Assembly: GCF_000768675.1 (NCBI RefSeq)
Contig: NZ_AVPI01000045.1
Span: 1 to 64,000 of the forward strand
Source: Knoellia flava TL1
GTDB lineage: Bacteria; Actinomycetota; Actinomycetes; Actinomycetales; Dermatophilaceae
DNA: 64,000 nucleotides
Direction: 5' to 3'
Below are positions 18,567-26,359 of this stretch, one piece after another. Both the position numbers and the translations under genes were made by a program. Under the pieces are notes generated by a model. It made no database searches, had not been told where the DNA came from, and worked only from the letters and a program-made list of their open reading frames with translations. Numbering within the stretch: the stretch's first letter is position 1; the number at the start of each line of letters is the position of its first letter.

Positions 18567-18597
18567 ATAACTAGTTATTACGAACCATATGACTAGT
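18567..18597. promoter_or_regulatory. AT-rich palindrome in the ponA/whiB divergent region
   Basis: The 210-bp gap contains a clearly AT-rich island. ATAACTAGTTAT (18567-18578) is a perfect 12-bp palindrome. A second ACTAGT lies at 18592-18597, its centre 22 bp away (two helical turns). Dimer sites for a regulator of whiB and/or the PBP are inferred. Confidence 0.6.
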
Positions 18598-18688
18598 CCC
18601 CAAATTGGTCATAGCGCAGGTCCCCGCCACTGCCTAGTTTTCCGGTAACGCCATTCGGGAGGGAATGGCCCAGCCAAGGGACACTCGC

Positions 18689-18997
18689 ATGACGATCACA
18701 GCTCCTGCCATCACCTCGTCCGCTCCATCCGACTGGTCGACCCGCGGTACCTGCGTGGGCACCGACCCCGACGCGCTCTTCGTCCAGGGCAAGGAACAGC
18801 GCACCGCCAAGATCGTGTGCCGCGGTTGCCCCGTGTCGCTCGACTGCCTCGCCGACGCCCTCGACAACAAGACCGAGTTCGGTGTCTGGGGCGGCATGAC
18901 CGAGCGAGAGCGGCGCGCGCTGCTCCGCCGCCACCCCGACGTCCGCTCCTGGCGCGACGTCCTCACCAAGACGGTCATCGCCCGCGCCCAGGGCTGA
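18689..18997 (+). CDS. WhiB-family transcriptional regulator (WhiB4/WblA position)
   Basis: 102 aa. The four iron-sulfur ligands are Cys22, Cys44, Cys47 and Cys53 (CRGCPVSLDC). They are followed by the family turn GVWGG and a basic C-terminal helix (ERERRALLRRHP). WhiB proteins carry a redox- or NO-sensitive [4Fe-4S] cluster and bind DNA and/or the sigma factor. The ATG at 18689 is preferred: AAGGGA lies about 8 nt upstream, whereas the earlier ATG at 18665 abuts its purine stretch. Synteny with the neighbouring PBP and ArsA pair points to the WhiB4/WblA branch. Confidence 0.93.
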   Translation: MTITAPAITSSAPSDWSTRGTCVGTDPDALFVQGKEQRTAKIVCRGCPVSLDCLADALDNKTEFGVWGGMTERERRALLRRHPDVRSWRDVLTKTVIARAQG

Positions 18998-19011
18998 CCA
19001 CCTGCACCCGT

Positions 19012-19046
19012 ATGCCGGGTCGTGCCCTCCGTGGCCGGCCCGGCAT
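19012..19046. terminator. Hairpin between whiB and the convergent ATPase gene
   Basis: ATGCCGGG (19012-19019) pairs with CCCGGCAT (19039-19046). The left arm is part of a GTATGCCG word at 19010; the right arm is a one-base variant of its complement. It lies between two convergent stops, so bidirectional termination is likely. Confidence 0.6.
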
Positions 19047-19064
19047 TCGTTTGCCCGGGAACGC

Positions 19065-20225
19065 TCAGCCGGCGAGGGCCGCACCCACCTCGCGCAGCCC
19101 GTCGAGGTCGTGGACGTCGGTGGCCGACGCCGGGACGGTCGACAGGGGCACGTGCGGGTGCGAGGCGGCGAACCGTGACACGAAGGCATGCTGCCGGGCC
19201 GCCGCCGACGCGAGGTCGACGTGCAGGGAGAGCAGGGCGGCGGTGAGCGAGTCCCCCTTGCCCTCCTCGGTCAGCTGCTCGAGGGCGTCCTCGGCGCGCG
19301 AGGCCGACAGCGCTGCCGCCCCGAGCGACTGGAGACGGTTGACGACGACGCCCGCGAGCGGCATACGTTCCTGTCCCAGGCGGTCGACGAAGAAGGCGGC
19401 CTCGCGCAGTGCGTCCCGGTCCGGGGAGGCGATGACGACGAAGGCGGTCGTGTCCTCCTTGAGGAGCGCGTAGGTGACGTCGGCCCGCTCGCGGAAGCCG
19501 CCGAACATCGTGTCGAGTGCGGCGACGAAGGTCTGCACGTCCTGGAGCATCTGGCCGCCGAGGACCCGGCTCAGGGTGCGCTGGGCCAGGTCGACCCCGA
19601 CGCTGAACACCTTGAGGTAGGCGCGACCGCCGGCCTTCGCCGGGGCCATGAGGAGGCGGACGAACCGCCCGTCGAGGAACGAGCCGAGCCGCTTGGGGGC
19701 GTCGAGGAAGTCGAGCGCCGACCGCGACGGGGGAGTGTCGACGACGATGAGGTCCCACGTGCCGTCGCGCTCGGCCTGGGTGCGGAGCTGGCCGAGCTTC
19801 TCCATCGCCATGTACTCCTGCGTCCCGGCAAAGCTGCTCGACACCGCTTGGTAGAACGGGTTCTCGAGGATCTGGGCGGCCTTCTCGGGAGTGGCGTGAG
19901 CCTCGACGACCTCGTCGAAGGTCCGCTTCATGTCGAGCATCATCGCGTCGAGCGAGCCGCCCGCCGACGTGTCGACGCCGGCGACCGGGCGCGGGGTGTT
20001 GTCGAGCTCGGTGAGCCCGAGCGACTGGGCGAGCCGCCGTGCGGGGTCGATGGTGAGGACGACGACCTTGCGTCCCGTCTCGGCCGCGCGGATGCCGAGG
20101 GCCGCGGCGGTCGTCGTCTTGCCTACTCCGCCGCTGCCGCAGCAGACGATGATGCCGACGCCCTCGTCGGCCAGCAGCGCGTCGACGTCGAGGATGTCGT
20201 GGGTGGGTGCCCCTCGGGACGCCAT
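19065..20225 (-). CDS. ArsA-family ATPase (second gene of the pair)
   Basis: 386 aa from the ATG at 20225. The deviant Walker A reads GSGGVGKTT, the switch region DPARRLAQSLG and a later motif VDTPPSRSALDFL, as in ArsA/GET3 ATPases. The partner gene upstream overlaps it by one base (TGATG), so they form a coupled pair like Rv3679/Rv3680, described as putative anion-transporting ATPases. Downstream of whiB in convergent orientation, the synteny matches mycobacteria. No ArsB-like channel is nearby, so arsenite export is not implied. They may act as a heterodimer. Confidence 0.9.
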   Translation of the reverse strand: MASRGAPTHDILDVDALLADEGVGIIVCCGSGGVGKTTTAAALGIRAAETGRKVVVLTIDPARRLAQSLGLTELDNTPRPVAGVDTSAGGSLDAMMLDMKRTFDEVVEAHATPEKAAQILENPFYQAVSSSFAGTQEYMAMEKLGQLRTQAERDGTWDLIVVDTPPSRSALDFLDAPKRLGSFLDGRFVRLLMAPAKAGGRAYLKVFSVGVDLAQRTLSRVLGGQMLQDVQTFVAALDTMFGGFRERADVTYALLKEDTTAFVVIASPDRDALREAAFFVDRLGQERMPLAGVVVNRLQSLGAAALSASRAEDALEQLTEEGKGDSLTAALLSLHVDLASAAARQHAFVSRFAASHPHVPLSTVPASATDVHDLDGLREVGAALAG

Positions 20226-21238
20226 CACGCCACCCCCTGGGCGAGCAGCTCGTCGGTGAGCACGGCGACCCCACCGTCCTCGACCCCGTCGGAAAGGGCC
20301 GGCAGTTCGATGACCTGCGGCCCGGCCTCGGCGATGTCGAGGGCCATCTCGGACTGGAGCTCGAGACGCAGCGCGTGGTCGCGACCCTCCTGCACGAGCC
20401 CCTGGACCATCGGGTTGGTCGGGCGCAGCCCCGCCTCGGTGAGCTCGGTGCGCAGCAGCTCGTCGAGCGCGTCGTTTGAGCCCTCGAGGGCGTGGAGGTT
20501 GTCGGGCGAGAGCCGGGGCTCGCGGACCTGGTTCACGATGATCGCGCCGATGTGGAGGCCGACGTCGGCGAGGTCGCGCAGGCCGTCGAGGCTCTCCTGC
20601 ACCGGCATCTCCTCGAGCAGCGTCACCATGTGCACGAGGGTGCGGGGGTCGCGCAGCATTCGCGTGATCGAGTCGGCCTGCGACTTGATCGGACCCATGC
20701 GGGCGACGTCCGCGACTCCGGCGTTGACGTTGAGGAAGCGCACGGCGCGACCGGTCGGCGGGGCGTCGAGGACGACGGCGTCGTAGTGCAGGCCCGCGCC
20801 CTTGGACCCGCGGCCTCCCTTGGGGCGACCGGCCGCCTCGTAGACCTTGCCGATGAGGAGGACGTCGCGCACCCCGGGCGCGATCGTCGTCGCGAAGTCG
20901 ATGGCGCCGACCTTCTCGAGGGCCGACCCGGCGCGGCCGAGCTTGTAGAAGAGCTGGAGGTACTCGAGCAGCGCGGCCTTCGCGTCCACCGACAGCCCCC
21001 AGAGCTCGCCGCCGCTCGGGTGCGAGACGAGCCGGACCTCGTCGGTGCCGAGAGGTGGGATGTCGAACGTCTGGGACAGGCCCTGGCGACCCTCGACCTC
21101 GGCGACGAGCACCCGCTTGCCGGTGCTGGCGAGGGCGAGGGCGAGGGCGGACGCGACCGTCGTCTTGCCGACCCCGCCCTTGCCGGTGACGACGTGCAGC
21201 CGGGCGGCCGGCAGGTTCGGGTGGGCAGATGAGGGCAC
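20225..21238 (-). CDS. ArsA-family ATPase (first gene of the pair)
   Basis: 337 aa from the GTG at 21238. Walker A is GKGGVGKTT with the signature Lys, followed by EVEGRQGLSQTF and VVLDAPPTGRAVRFL (the switch II equivalent). It shares the fold of the next gene but differs in sequence, fitting a two-subunit ATPase. Its stop overlaps the partner's start by 1 bp. It is divergent from the DUF4177 gene across a 38-bp gap, so the two promoters must overlap. Confidence 0.9.
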   Translation of the reverse strand: MPSSAHPNLPAARLHVVTGKGGVGKTTVASALALALASTGKRVLVAEVEGRQGLSQTFDIPPLGTDEVRLVSHPSGGELWGLSVDAKAALLEYLQLFYKLGRAGSALEKVGAIDFATTIAPGVRDVLLIGKVYEAAGRPKGGRGSKGAGLHYDAVVLDAPPTGRAVRFLNVNAGVADVARMGPIKSQADSITRMLRDPRTLVHMVTLLEEMPVQESLDGLRDLADVGLHIGAIIVNQVREPRLSPDNLHALEGSNDALDELLRTELTEAGLRPTNPMVQGLVQEGRDHALRLELQSEMALDIAEAGPQVIELPALSDGVEDGGVAVLTDELLAQGVA

Positions 21239-21276
21239 GGTGCCAGCCTACGGTGGGCACCACTAGGGTGGGCGCC

Positions 21277-21435
21277 ATGCAGAAGTGGGAGTACGCGACG
21301 GTGCCGCTCATGATCCATGCGACGAAGCAGATCCTCGACCAGTGGGGCGAGGACGGCTGGGAGCTCGTCCAGGTCGTCCCCGGCCCGGACGGCAACGGTC
21401 TCGTGGCCTACCTCAAGCGTCCGAAGGGAGCCTGA
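21277..21435 (+). CDS. DUF4177 domain-containing small protein
   Basis: 52 aa. MQKWEYATVPL... and GEDGWELVQVVPG are the whole of the DUF4177 pattern (KWEY at the start, GWELV in the middle). Function is unknown. Only 2 bp separate its stop from the RidA start, so the two are co-transcribed. Similar tiny proteins occupy this place in other actinobacteria. It is below the size cut-off of many gene callers. Confidence 0.85.
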   Translation: MQKWEYATVPLMIHATKQILDQWGEDGWELVQVVPGPDGNGLVAYLKRPKGA

Positions 21436-21437
21436 CC

Positions 21438-21911
21438 ATGGGTGCAGTCGAGGACCGCCTCGCGGAGCTGGGTCTGGCCGTCCCGGAGGTGGCCGCTCCG
21501 GTCGCCGCCTATGTCCCGGCCCTCCAGGACGGTTCGAGGGTCTTCACCTCCGGCCAGCTGCCGATGGTGTCCGGCCAGCTCGCCGACACGGGCAAGGTGG
21601 GCGAGGGCGAGGGCCACGTGTCGCCCGAGCGCGCCAAGGAGCTCGCGCAGCTCTGCGCCCTCAACGCCATCGCGGCCGTGAAGTCGGTCGTCGGCGACCT
21701 CGACAAGGTCGAGCGTGTCGTCAAGGTCGTCGGCTTCGTCGCCTCCGACCCGGCGTTCACCGGGCAGCCGGGCGTCATCAACGGCGCCAGTGAGCTGCTC
21801 GGCAAGGCCTTCGGCGACAGGGGCGTCCATGCGCGCTCGGCCGTCGGCGTCGCCGTCCTCCCCCTCGACGCGCCCGTCGAGGTCGAGATCATCGTCCACG
21901 TCGCCGACTGA
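21438..21911 (+). CDS. RidA family protein
   Basis: 157 aa from the ATG at 21438. The segments GSRVFTSGQLPMVSGQLADTG and RSAVGVAVLPLDAPVEVEIIVHV are RidA/YjgF-like. RidA enzymes deaminate reactive enamine/imine intermediates from PLP enzymes. The canonical Arg near the C-terminus appears as ARSAVGV; activity is therefore plausible. This is the long actinobacterial subgroup (about 155 aa, Rv3678c-like), whose substrate may differ from classical RidA. A NUDIX gene follows 20 bp downstream. Confidence 0.87.
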   Translation: MGAVEDRLAELGLAVPEVAAPVAAYVPALQDGSRVFTSGQLPMVSGQLADTGKVGEGEGHVSPERAKELAQLCALNAIAAVKSVVGDLDKVERVVKVVGFVASDPAFTGQPGVINGASELLGKAFGDRGVHARSAVGVAVLPLDAPVEVEIIVHVAD

Positions 21912-21931
21912 CGAGACCCTCCTCCTTCCGT

Positions 21932-22630
21932 ATGCCGTGGCGCGAGTTCGAGGCTCCGCGCTCGCAGGCGTGGGTCGAGAACGCGCGCGCGTGGCTCGCG
22001 TCCCCGGGGGAGCCGTTGGTTCCCCGGGGCGCGGCCACCGTCCTCGTCGTCCGTGACACCGACGACGGACCGGCGGTCTTCGTGCAGCGGCGGGTGTCGA
22101 CGATGGCGTTCGCGCCGTCGATGTACGTCTTCCCCGGTGGCGGTGTCGACCCCGAGGACGCCGAGGTCGAGCTCGACGCGCGCGTCGTGACCGAGGCCGC
22201 CGATGCCATGGGTGTGGGCCCGGCCGAGGCGGCACCGCTGCTCGCGGCCGCCGTCCGCGAGGTCGAGGAGGAGTGCGGCCTGCGGCTGTCGGCGGCCGAC
22301 CTCGTGCCGCGCGCGCACTGGATCACCCCACCCTTCGAGAAGCGCCGGTTCGACACCTGGTTCTTCGCTGCCGCGATGCCGGCGGACCAGACGGCGCTCG
22401 GGAAGTCGGGCGAGACCGACCACGACGCGTGGGTGCTCCCGCGACGTCTCCTCACGGCATACGCCGAAGGAGACGCGGTGATGCTGCCCCCGACGGTGGT
22501 GATGCTCGAGCAGCTGGACGCGTTCGCCACGGTGGACGAGTTCCTCGCCGACCGGCCGGTGCTCACCGCGGTGTCACCCCAGCTCGTCGACCTGGGCGAT
22601 CGCCTCGTCATGCGCTCCGACATCCCCTGA
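21932..22630 (+). CDS. NUDIX hydrolase
   Basis: 232 aa. The NUDIX-like core is GGGVDPED... and, after an insertion, AAVREVEEECGL (the REXXEE helix). The spacing between the Gly-rich part and the helix is longer than in the standard 23-residue box, as in the NUDT19/RNA-decapping-like group. The substrate is unknown. The ATG at 21932 lies inside a GTATGCCG word, and no purine-rich ribosome site precedes it. It is probably the third gene of the DUF4177-RidA operon. Confidence 0.85.
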   Translation: MPWREFEAPRSQAWVENARAWLASPGEPLVPRGAATVLVVRDTDDGPAVFVQRRVSTMAFAPSMYVFPGGGVDPEDAEVELDARVVTEAADAMGVGPAEAAPLLAAAVREVEEECGLRLSAADLVPRAHWITPPFEKRRFDTWFFAAAMPADQTALGKSGETDHDAWVLPRRLLTAYAEGDAVMLPPTVVMLEQLDAFATVDEFLADRPVLTAVSPQLVDLGDRLVMRSDIP

Positions 22631-22766
22631 CGGCAGCCGCACAGGGTGTCGTGCGAGGTCGGTCACCCATAGGTGTCCGCGGTGGACACTGATCGGTGAC
22701 CGAGGCGACGCGCACCTGTGCGGCGCCGCCGCGGTCAGGTGGCGACCCCAGTGGCAGGGTGGGGGG

Positions 22767-23561
22767 ATGAGTGAGCAGGTGTGGGCCGGCGGGCAGGTCA
22801 CCGAGCGGGCGCACTGCGTCCTCGCGCCCAACCCGGGACCGATGACCCTCGACGGCACCAACACGTGGGTCCTGCTGGAGCCGGGCAGCACCGAGGCCGT
22901 CGTCATCGACCCGGGCCCGCTCGACGAGGGCCACCTCGCGCGGGTCGTCGACACCGTCACCGCAGCCGGTGCGCGCGTCACCGAGACGATCCTCACCCAC
23001 GGCCACCACGACCACGCCGAGGCGGCGCCGCGCTTCGCCGAGCTCACCGGCAGCCGCATCCGTGCGGTCGGTCGCGGCCACGACGACCTCGCCGACGGGT
23101 CGGTCATCAGGGCCGGCGGGCTCGAGGTCCGCGTCGTCGCCACGCCCGGCCACACGAGCGACTCGGTGTCCTTCGCCCTCGCCGCCGACCACGCCCTGCT
23201 CACCGGCGACACGGTCCTGGGTCGGGGCACCACAGTGGTGGCGCACCCGGATGGCGAGCTCGCGGCATACCTCTCGTCGTTGGAACGGATCGCGGACCTC
23301 ACGGGCAACGGCGAGGTGACCCGCATCCTCCCCGGCCACGGTCCGGTCGTGCCGGACGCGAAGGCGATGGTCGCCTTCTACCGGACGCACCGGCGGGAGA
23401 GGCTCGAACAGGTGAGGCAGGCCCTCGCCGACGGTGCCGCCCAGGAGGCAGACCCGGTCGAGGGCGTGCTCACGCGGGTCTATGCCGACGTACCGCAGGA
23501 GGTCTGGCCGGCGGCGCGGATGAGCATCCGCGCCCAGCTCGACTACCTCGGGGTGGGCTGA
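22767..23561 (+). CDS. MBL-fold metallo-hydrolase
   Basis: 264 aa. The zinc motif THGHHDHAEA (HxHxDH), the downstream TPGHTSDSV, the GDT of LLTGDTVLG and the ILPGHGP His identify a metallo-beta-lactamase fold of the LACTB2/RNase-like group. An additional C-terminal winged-helix-like segment (RRERLEQVRQAL...) is typical of LACTB2. It matches Rv3677c by position, before crp. The role is unknown; nuclease or thioester hydrolase activity is possible. It converges on crp with 3 bp between stops. Confidence 0.9.
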   Translation: MSEQVWAGGQVTERAHCVLAPNPGPMTLDGTNTWVLLEPGSTEAVVIDPGPLDEGHLARVVDTVTAAGARVTETILTHGHHDHAEAAPRFAELTGSRIRAVGRGHDDLADGSVIRAGGLEVRVVATPGHTSDSVSFALAADHALLTGDTVLGRGTTVVAHPDGELAAYLSSLERIADLTGNGEVTRILPGHGPVVPDAKAMVAFYRTHRRERLEQVRQALADGAAQEADPVEGVLTRVYADVPQEVWPAARMSIRAQLDYLGVG

Positions 23562-23564
23562 CGG

Positions 23565-24242
23565 TCAGCGCGCGCGGCGCTGGAGACGCTCCATGTCCTG
23601 GACGAGGACCGCGCGCGCCTCGAGCTTGAGCCAGCCGCGCGTCGCGAAGTCGGCGAGCGCCTTGTTGACGGTTTCGCGGGACGCGCCGACGAGCTGGGCC
23701 AGCTCCTCCTGGGTGAGGTCGTGGCTCACCATGACGCCGCCCTCGACCGGCCGGCCGAAGCGGTCGGAGAGGTCGATGAGGGCCTTGGCCACGCGACCGG
23801 GGACGTCGGTGAAGACGAGGTCGGCGAGGGACTCGTTGGTGCGGCGCAGGCGTCGGGCCAGAGCGGCGAGGAGGGTCGCGGCGACGCCGGGGCGCTCGGC
23901 GAGGAAGGTCTTGAGCTGCTCGTGCGTGAGACCGACGATCTGGGTCTCGGCGACCGCGGTGGCCGTGGCCGTGCGGGGCCCCGGGTCGAAGAGGCTGAGC
24001 TCACCAAACATCTCGCCCGGACCGAGGATCGCCAGGAGGTTCTCGCGGCCGTCGGCGGAGGAGCGGCCGAGCTTGATCTTGCCCTCGCCGATGACATAGA
24101 GCCGGTCACCCGGGTCGCCCTCGTGGAAGAGCACGTCGCCGCGCTCCATGTGCTGGGCGGTCATGGACGCGATGAGGCTGGCCGCCGTCTCTTCGTCGAG
24201 AGCGGCGAACAACGGGGCCTTGCGCACGATGTCGTGATCCAC
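23565..24242 (-). CDS. crp: Crp/Fnr-family transcriptional regulator (cAMP receptor type)
   Basis: 225 aa from the GTG at 24242. The cyclic-nucleotide domain has the phosphate-binding cassette [18 protein letters not shown] (GELS...RTA). The C-terminal winged helix-turn-helix reads [21 protein letters not shown], close to the E. coli CRP recognition helix pattern SRETVGR. It is the positional counterpart of Rv3676. The expected site is TGTGA-N6-TCACA; two matches lie before hppA at the right edge. A GGCACAGTGTGCC dyad sits immediately upstream of its start. Confidence 0.94.
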   Translation of the reverse strand: MDHDIVRKAPLFAALDEETAASLIASMTAQHMERGDVLFHEGDPGDRLYVIGEGKIKLGRSSADGRENLLAILGPGEMFGELSLFDPGPRTATATAVAETQIVGLTHEQLKTFLAERPGVAATLLAALARRLRRTNESLADLVFTDVPGRVAKALIDLSDRFGRPVEGGVMVSHDLTQEELAQLVGASRETVNKALADFATRGWLKLEARAVLVQDMERLQRRAR

Positions 24243-24244
24243 GG

Positions 24245-24257
24245 GGCACAGTGTGCC
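24245..24257. promoter_or_regulatory. 13-bp dyad at the crp start
   Basis: GGCACA-G-TGTGCC is a perfect inverted repeat 2 bp upstream of the crp start codon, in the 85-bp crp/nth divergent gap. It differs from the CRP consensus. It could be an operator or a hairpin in the transcript that affects initiation. Confidence 0.5.
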
Positions 24258-24327
24258 ATGCCGTCGCTCGCCCGGGCGGGTGACGAGGGCACGGTCACCG
24301 TCGGTGCCGAGACGTAGGCTGGCTGGC

Positions 24328-25113
24328 GTGCCTGCCCACCCCGTCTCGTATGCCGCAGAGTCACCCGTCGCCCGTACCCGCCGGGCCCGCAGGATCTATC
24401 GCGCGCTCGTCGACCGCTATCCCTACGCGCACGCCGAGCTCGACTTCGAGACACCGCTCCAGCTGCTCCTCGCCACGGTGCTCTCGGCGCAGACGACCGA
24501 CGTCACCGTCAACAAGGTGACGCCCATCCTCTTCTCGCGCTGGCCGACGGCCGAGGCGCTCGCCGCCGCCGACCGCGCCGAGATGGAGGAGGTGCTCAAG
24601 CCGACCGGCTTCTTCCGCGCCAAGACGAACTCGGTCATCACGCTGAGCCAGGCGCTCGTCGACCGGTTCGGCGGTGAGGTGCCGGCCCGCCTCAAGGACC
24701 TCGTCACCCTGCCCGGGGTCGGTCGCAAGACCGCCAACGTCGTCCTGGGCAACGCCTTCGGCGTCCCGGGCATCACCGTCGACACCCACTTCGGCCGGCT
24801 CGCCCGGCGCTTCGGCTGGACCGAGGAGACCGACCCGGTCAAGGTCGAGCACGAGATCGGCGCGCTCTTCCCGCGCAAGGACTGGGTGATGCTCAGCCAC
24901 GTCCTCATCTTCCACGGCCGGCGCACCTGCCACGCCCGACGGCCGGCGTGCGGGGCGTGCCCCGTGGCGCGCTGGTGCCCGTCCTACGGCGAGGGCGAGA
25001 CCGACCCGGTCAAGGCGCTCACCCTCCTCAAGTACGAGCTGGCGCCGGGTGCCGTGCTGCCCGACCCGCCGCCGGGTCCGCTCCCCGGCGAGCGGGTCGA
25101 GGAGACGGCGTGA
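24328..25113 (+). CDS. nth: Endonuclease III (DNA glycosylase/AP lyase)
   Basis: 261 aa from the GTG at 24328. It shows the helix-hairpin-helix [12 protein letters not shown] with catalytic Lys, then [13 protein letters not shown] with catalytic Asp. The four-Cys cluster ([17 protein letters not shown], spacing 6-2-5) binds [4Fe-4S]. It removes oxidised pyrimidines in base-excision repair. Next to crp, divergent, exactly as in mycobacteria. Its stop overlaps the next start (GTGA). Confidence 0.96.
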   Translation: MPAHPVSYAAESPVARTRRARRIYRALVDRYPYAHAELDFETPLQLLLATVLSAQTTDVTVNKVTPILFSRWPTAEALAAADRAEMEEVLKPTGFFRAKTNSVITLSQALVDRFGGEVPARLKDLVTLPGVGRKTANVVLGNAFGVPGITVDTHFGRLARRFGWTEETDPVKVEHEIGALFPRKDWVMLSHVLIFHGRRTCHARRPACGACPVARWCPSYGEGETDPVKALTLLKYELAPGAVLPDPPPGPLPGERVEETA

Positions 25114-25775
25114 GCGCACCCCGTCCCGACTGGATGGCCCGGGTGCTCACGGCGATCGCCGAGGAGCAGCCCGCGGCCTTCACGACGTTCGCGCCACCCG
25201 ATGACGTCGACCGCCGCTCGGCGGTGCTCATGCTCTTCGGGCCGAGCGCGGACGGTGGCTCCGATGTCGTCCTCACGTCGCGCTCGCGCGACCTGCGGGC
25301 CCACCCGGGCCAGGTCTCCTTCCCCGGCGGACGCGTCGACCCGACCGACGCCGGGCCGGTCGAGGCCGCGTTGCGCGAGGCGGAGGAGGAGGTCGGGGTC
25401 GTCCCGGCGAGCGTCGACGTCGTCGGCGCCATGCCCGAGCTCTTCCTCACCCCGAGCGGCAACGCGGTGACGCCGGTCCTCGGGTGGTGGCCGTCGCCGG
25501 GGCCGGTGAGCGTCGTCGACCCGCGCGAGGTCGAACGCGTCGAGCGCGTGCCCGTCGCCGAGCTGCTCGACCCGTCGCGCCGGTTCACCGTGGCGCACCC
25601 GTCGGGCTACCGCGGGCCGGGGTTCGAGGCCGGCGGGTTCTTCGTGTGGGGGTTCACGGCACTTCTGCTCGGCGCGGTCTTCGACCTGGCCGGGCTGAGC
25701 CAGCCATGGGACTCGAAGGTGGAGCGGCCGATCCCTGAGCACGTCCTCTCCGACTGGATGCGCAACCGCGCCTGA
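25110..25775 (+). CDS. CoA pyrophosphatase-type NUDIX hydrolase
   Basis: 221 aa from the GTG at 25110. The family-specific lead [20 protein letters not shown] (the UPF0035 motif that contacts CoA) runs straight into the NUDIX box with [13 protein letters not shown]. It likely hydrolyses CoA or its derivatives to 4'-phosphopantetheine and 3',5'-ADP. It is coupled to nth by a 4-bp overlap, the same pairing as Rv3674c/Rv3672c. In mycobacteria a MarP serine protease gene follows; here a pair of repeats follows instead. Confidence 0.92.
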   Translation: MSAPRPDWMARVLTAIAEEQPAAFTTFAPPDDVDRRSAVLMLFGPSADGGSDVVLTSRSRDLRAHPGQVSFPGGRVDPTDAGPVEAALREAEEEVGVVPASVDVVGAMPELFLTPSGNAVTPVLGWWPSPGPVSVVDPREVERVERVPVAELLDPSRRFTVAHPSGYRGPGFEAGGFFVWGFTALLLGAVFDLAGLSQPWDSKVERPIPEHVLSDWMRNRA

Positions 25776-25800
25776 TCAGGGCGCCCACCCACGGCGAGGG

Positions 25801-25909
25801 GCAACGTCCGGCGAGATGCCGGCATACCGACCAGAGTTGCGGACGCAACGAGAAGGTGCCTGCGACGTCCGGCGAGATGCCGGCATACCGACCAAAGTTG
25901 CGGACGCAA
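25801..25909. repeat. Two direct repeats of about 48 bp
   Basis: Copies at 25801-25848 and 25862-25909 differ at two positions; 13 bp separate them. Each contains GATGCCGGCATACCG, hence one GGCATAC word, and ends in TTGCGGACGCAA, an imperfect palindrome. They fill the 148-bp gap between the CoA pyrophosphatase and the convergent holin-like gene. Two units are too few for a CRISPR array. They may be an intergenic repeat element or paired terminators. Confidence 0.8.
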
Positions 25910-25923
25910 GGCGCCCGCCGCGG

Positions 25924-26310
25924 TCAGGACTTGAGGGTGGCGATCGTCTGCTGTGCTTCGGCGATGGCCCGGCTCGGCGCAGGCTTGGCCTTGTCGAGCG
26001 ACTTCTTGCCGAGCAGCCCGAGGACGGCGGCGACGACGAACATGAGCAGCGTCGTGATGCCGTAGCCGGCCCAGAGCGGCAGCCAGATCCCGAGGACCTG
26101 CGCGAGGGTGTGGAAGAGGAAGACCAGCCCCAGGAGCCCGACGAAGGCAGCGCCCCCGAGGAGGCCGGCGCCCTTGCCCATGACCTTGGCGCCGGCGGAC
26201 ACCTCCGCCTTGGCCAGGGCGATCTCGCTGCGGACGATGCCCTGGACGTCGTGCGTGGCGTCCGCGACGAGCTGGCCGATGGTCCGCTCGGGGCCGGTTC
26301 CGGTTGTCAT
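25924..26310 (-). CDS. Phage holin family (DUF1469-like) membrane protein
   Basis: 128 aa from the ATG at 26310, with AAGGTG upstream. An amphipathic N-terminal helix (IGQLVADATHDVQGIVRSEIALAKAEV) is followed by two TM helices (LLGGAAFVGLLGLVFLFHTL and LWAGYGITTLLMFVVAAVLGLLG) and a basic tail. This is the actinobacterial phage-holin-superfamily/Rv3669 type, found between the CoA-NUDIX and acs genes. Despite the name, it lies in a housekeeping neighbourhood and is not evidence of a prophage. Function unknown. Confidence 0.85.
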   Translation of the reverse strand: MTTGTGPERTIGQLVADATHDVQGIVRSEIALAKAEVSAGAKVMGKGAGLLGGAAFVGLLGLVFLFHTLAQVLGIWLPLWAGYGITTLLMFVVAAVLGLLGKKSLDKAKPAPSRAIAEAQQTIATLKS

Positions 26311-26359
26311 GCTGCTCACCTTCGCAGGTCGGGAGGGTTCGGTGCGACTTTCCCCGACC

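Noticed and set aside
16619-18574. 651-aa plus-strand open frame
   Set aside because: Antisense to the PBP gene, whose catalytic motifs are intact.
19065-21238. Arsenite efflux system from the ArsA-like ATPases
   Set aside because: No ArsB/ACR3, ArsC or ArsR nearby; the pair matches the conserved Rv3679/Rv3680 locus.
25801-25909. Possible CRISPR array
   Set aside because: Only two units with a 13-bp gap and no cas genes.
25924-26310. Prophage remnant because of the 'phage holin family' gene
   Set aside because: It lies in a conserved housekeeping block with no other phage gene, integrase or attachment site.
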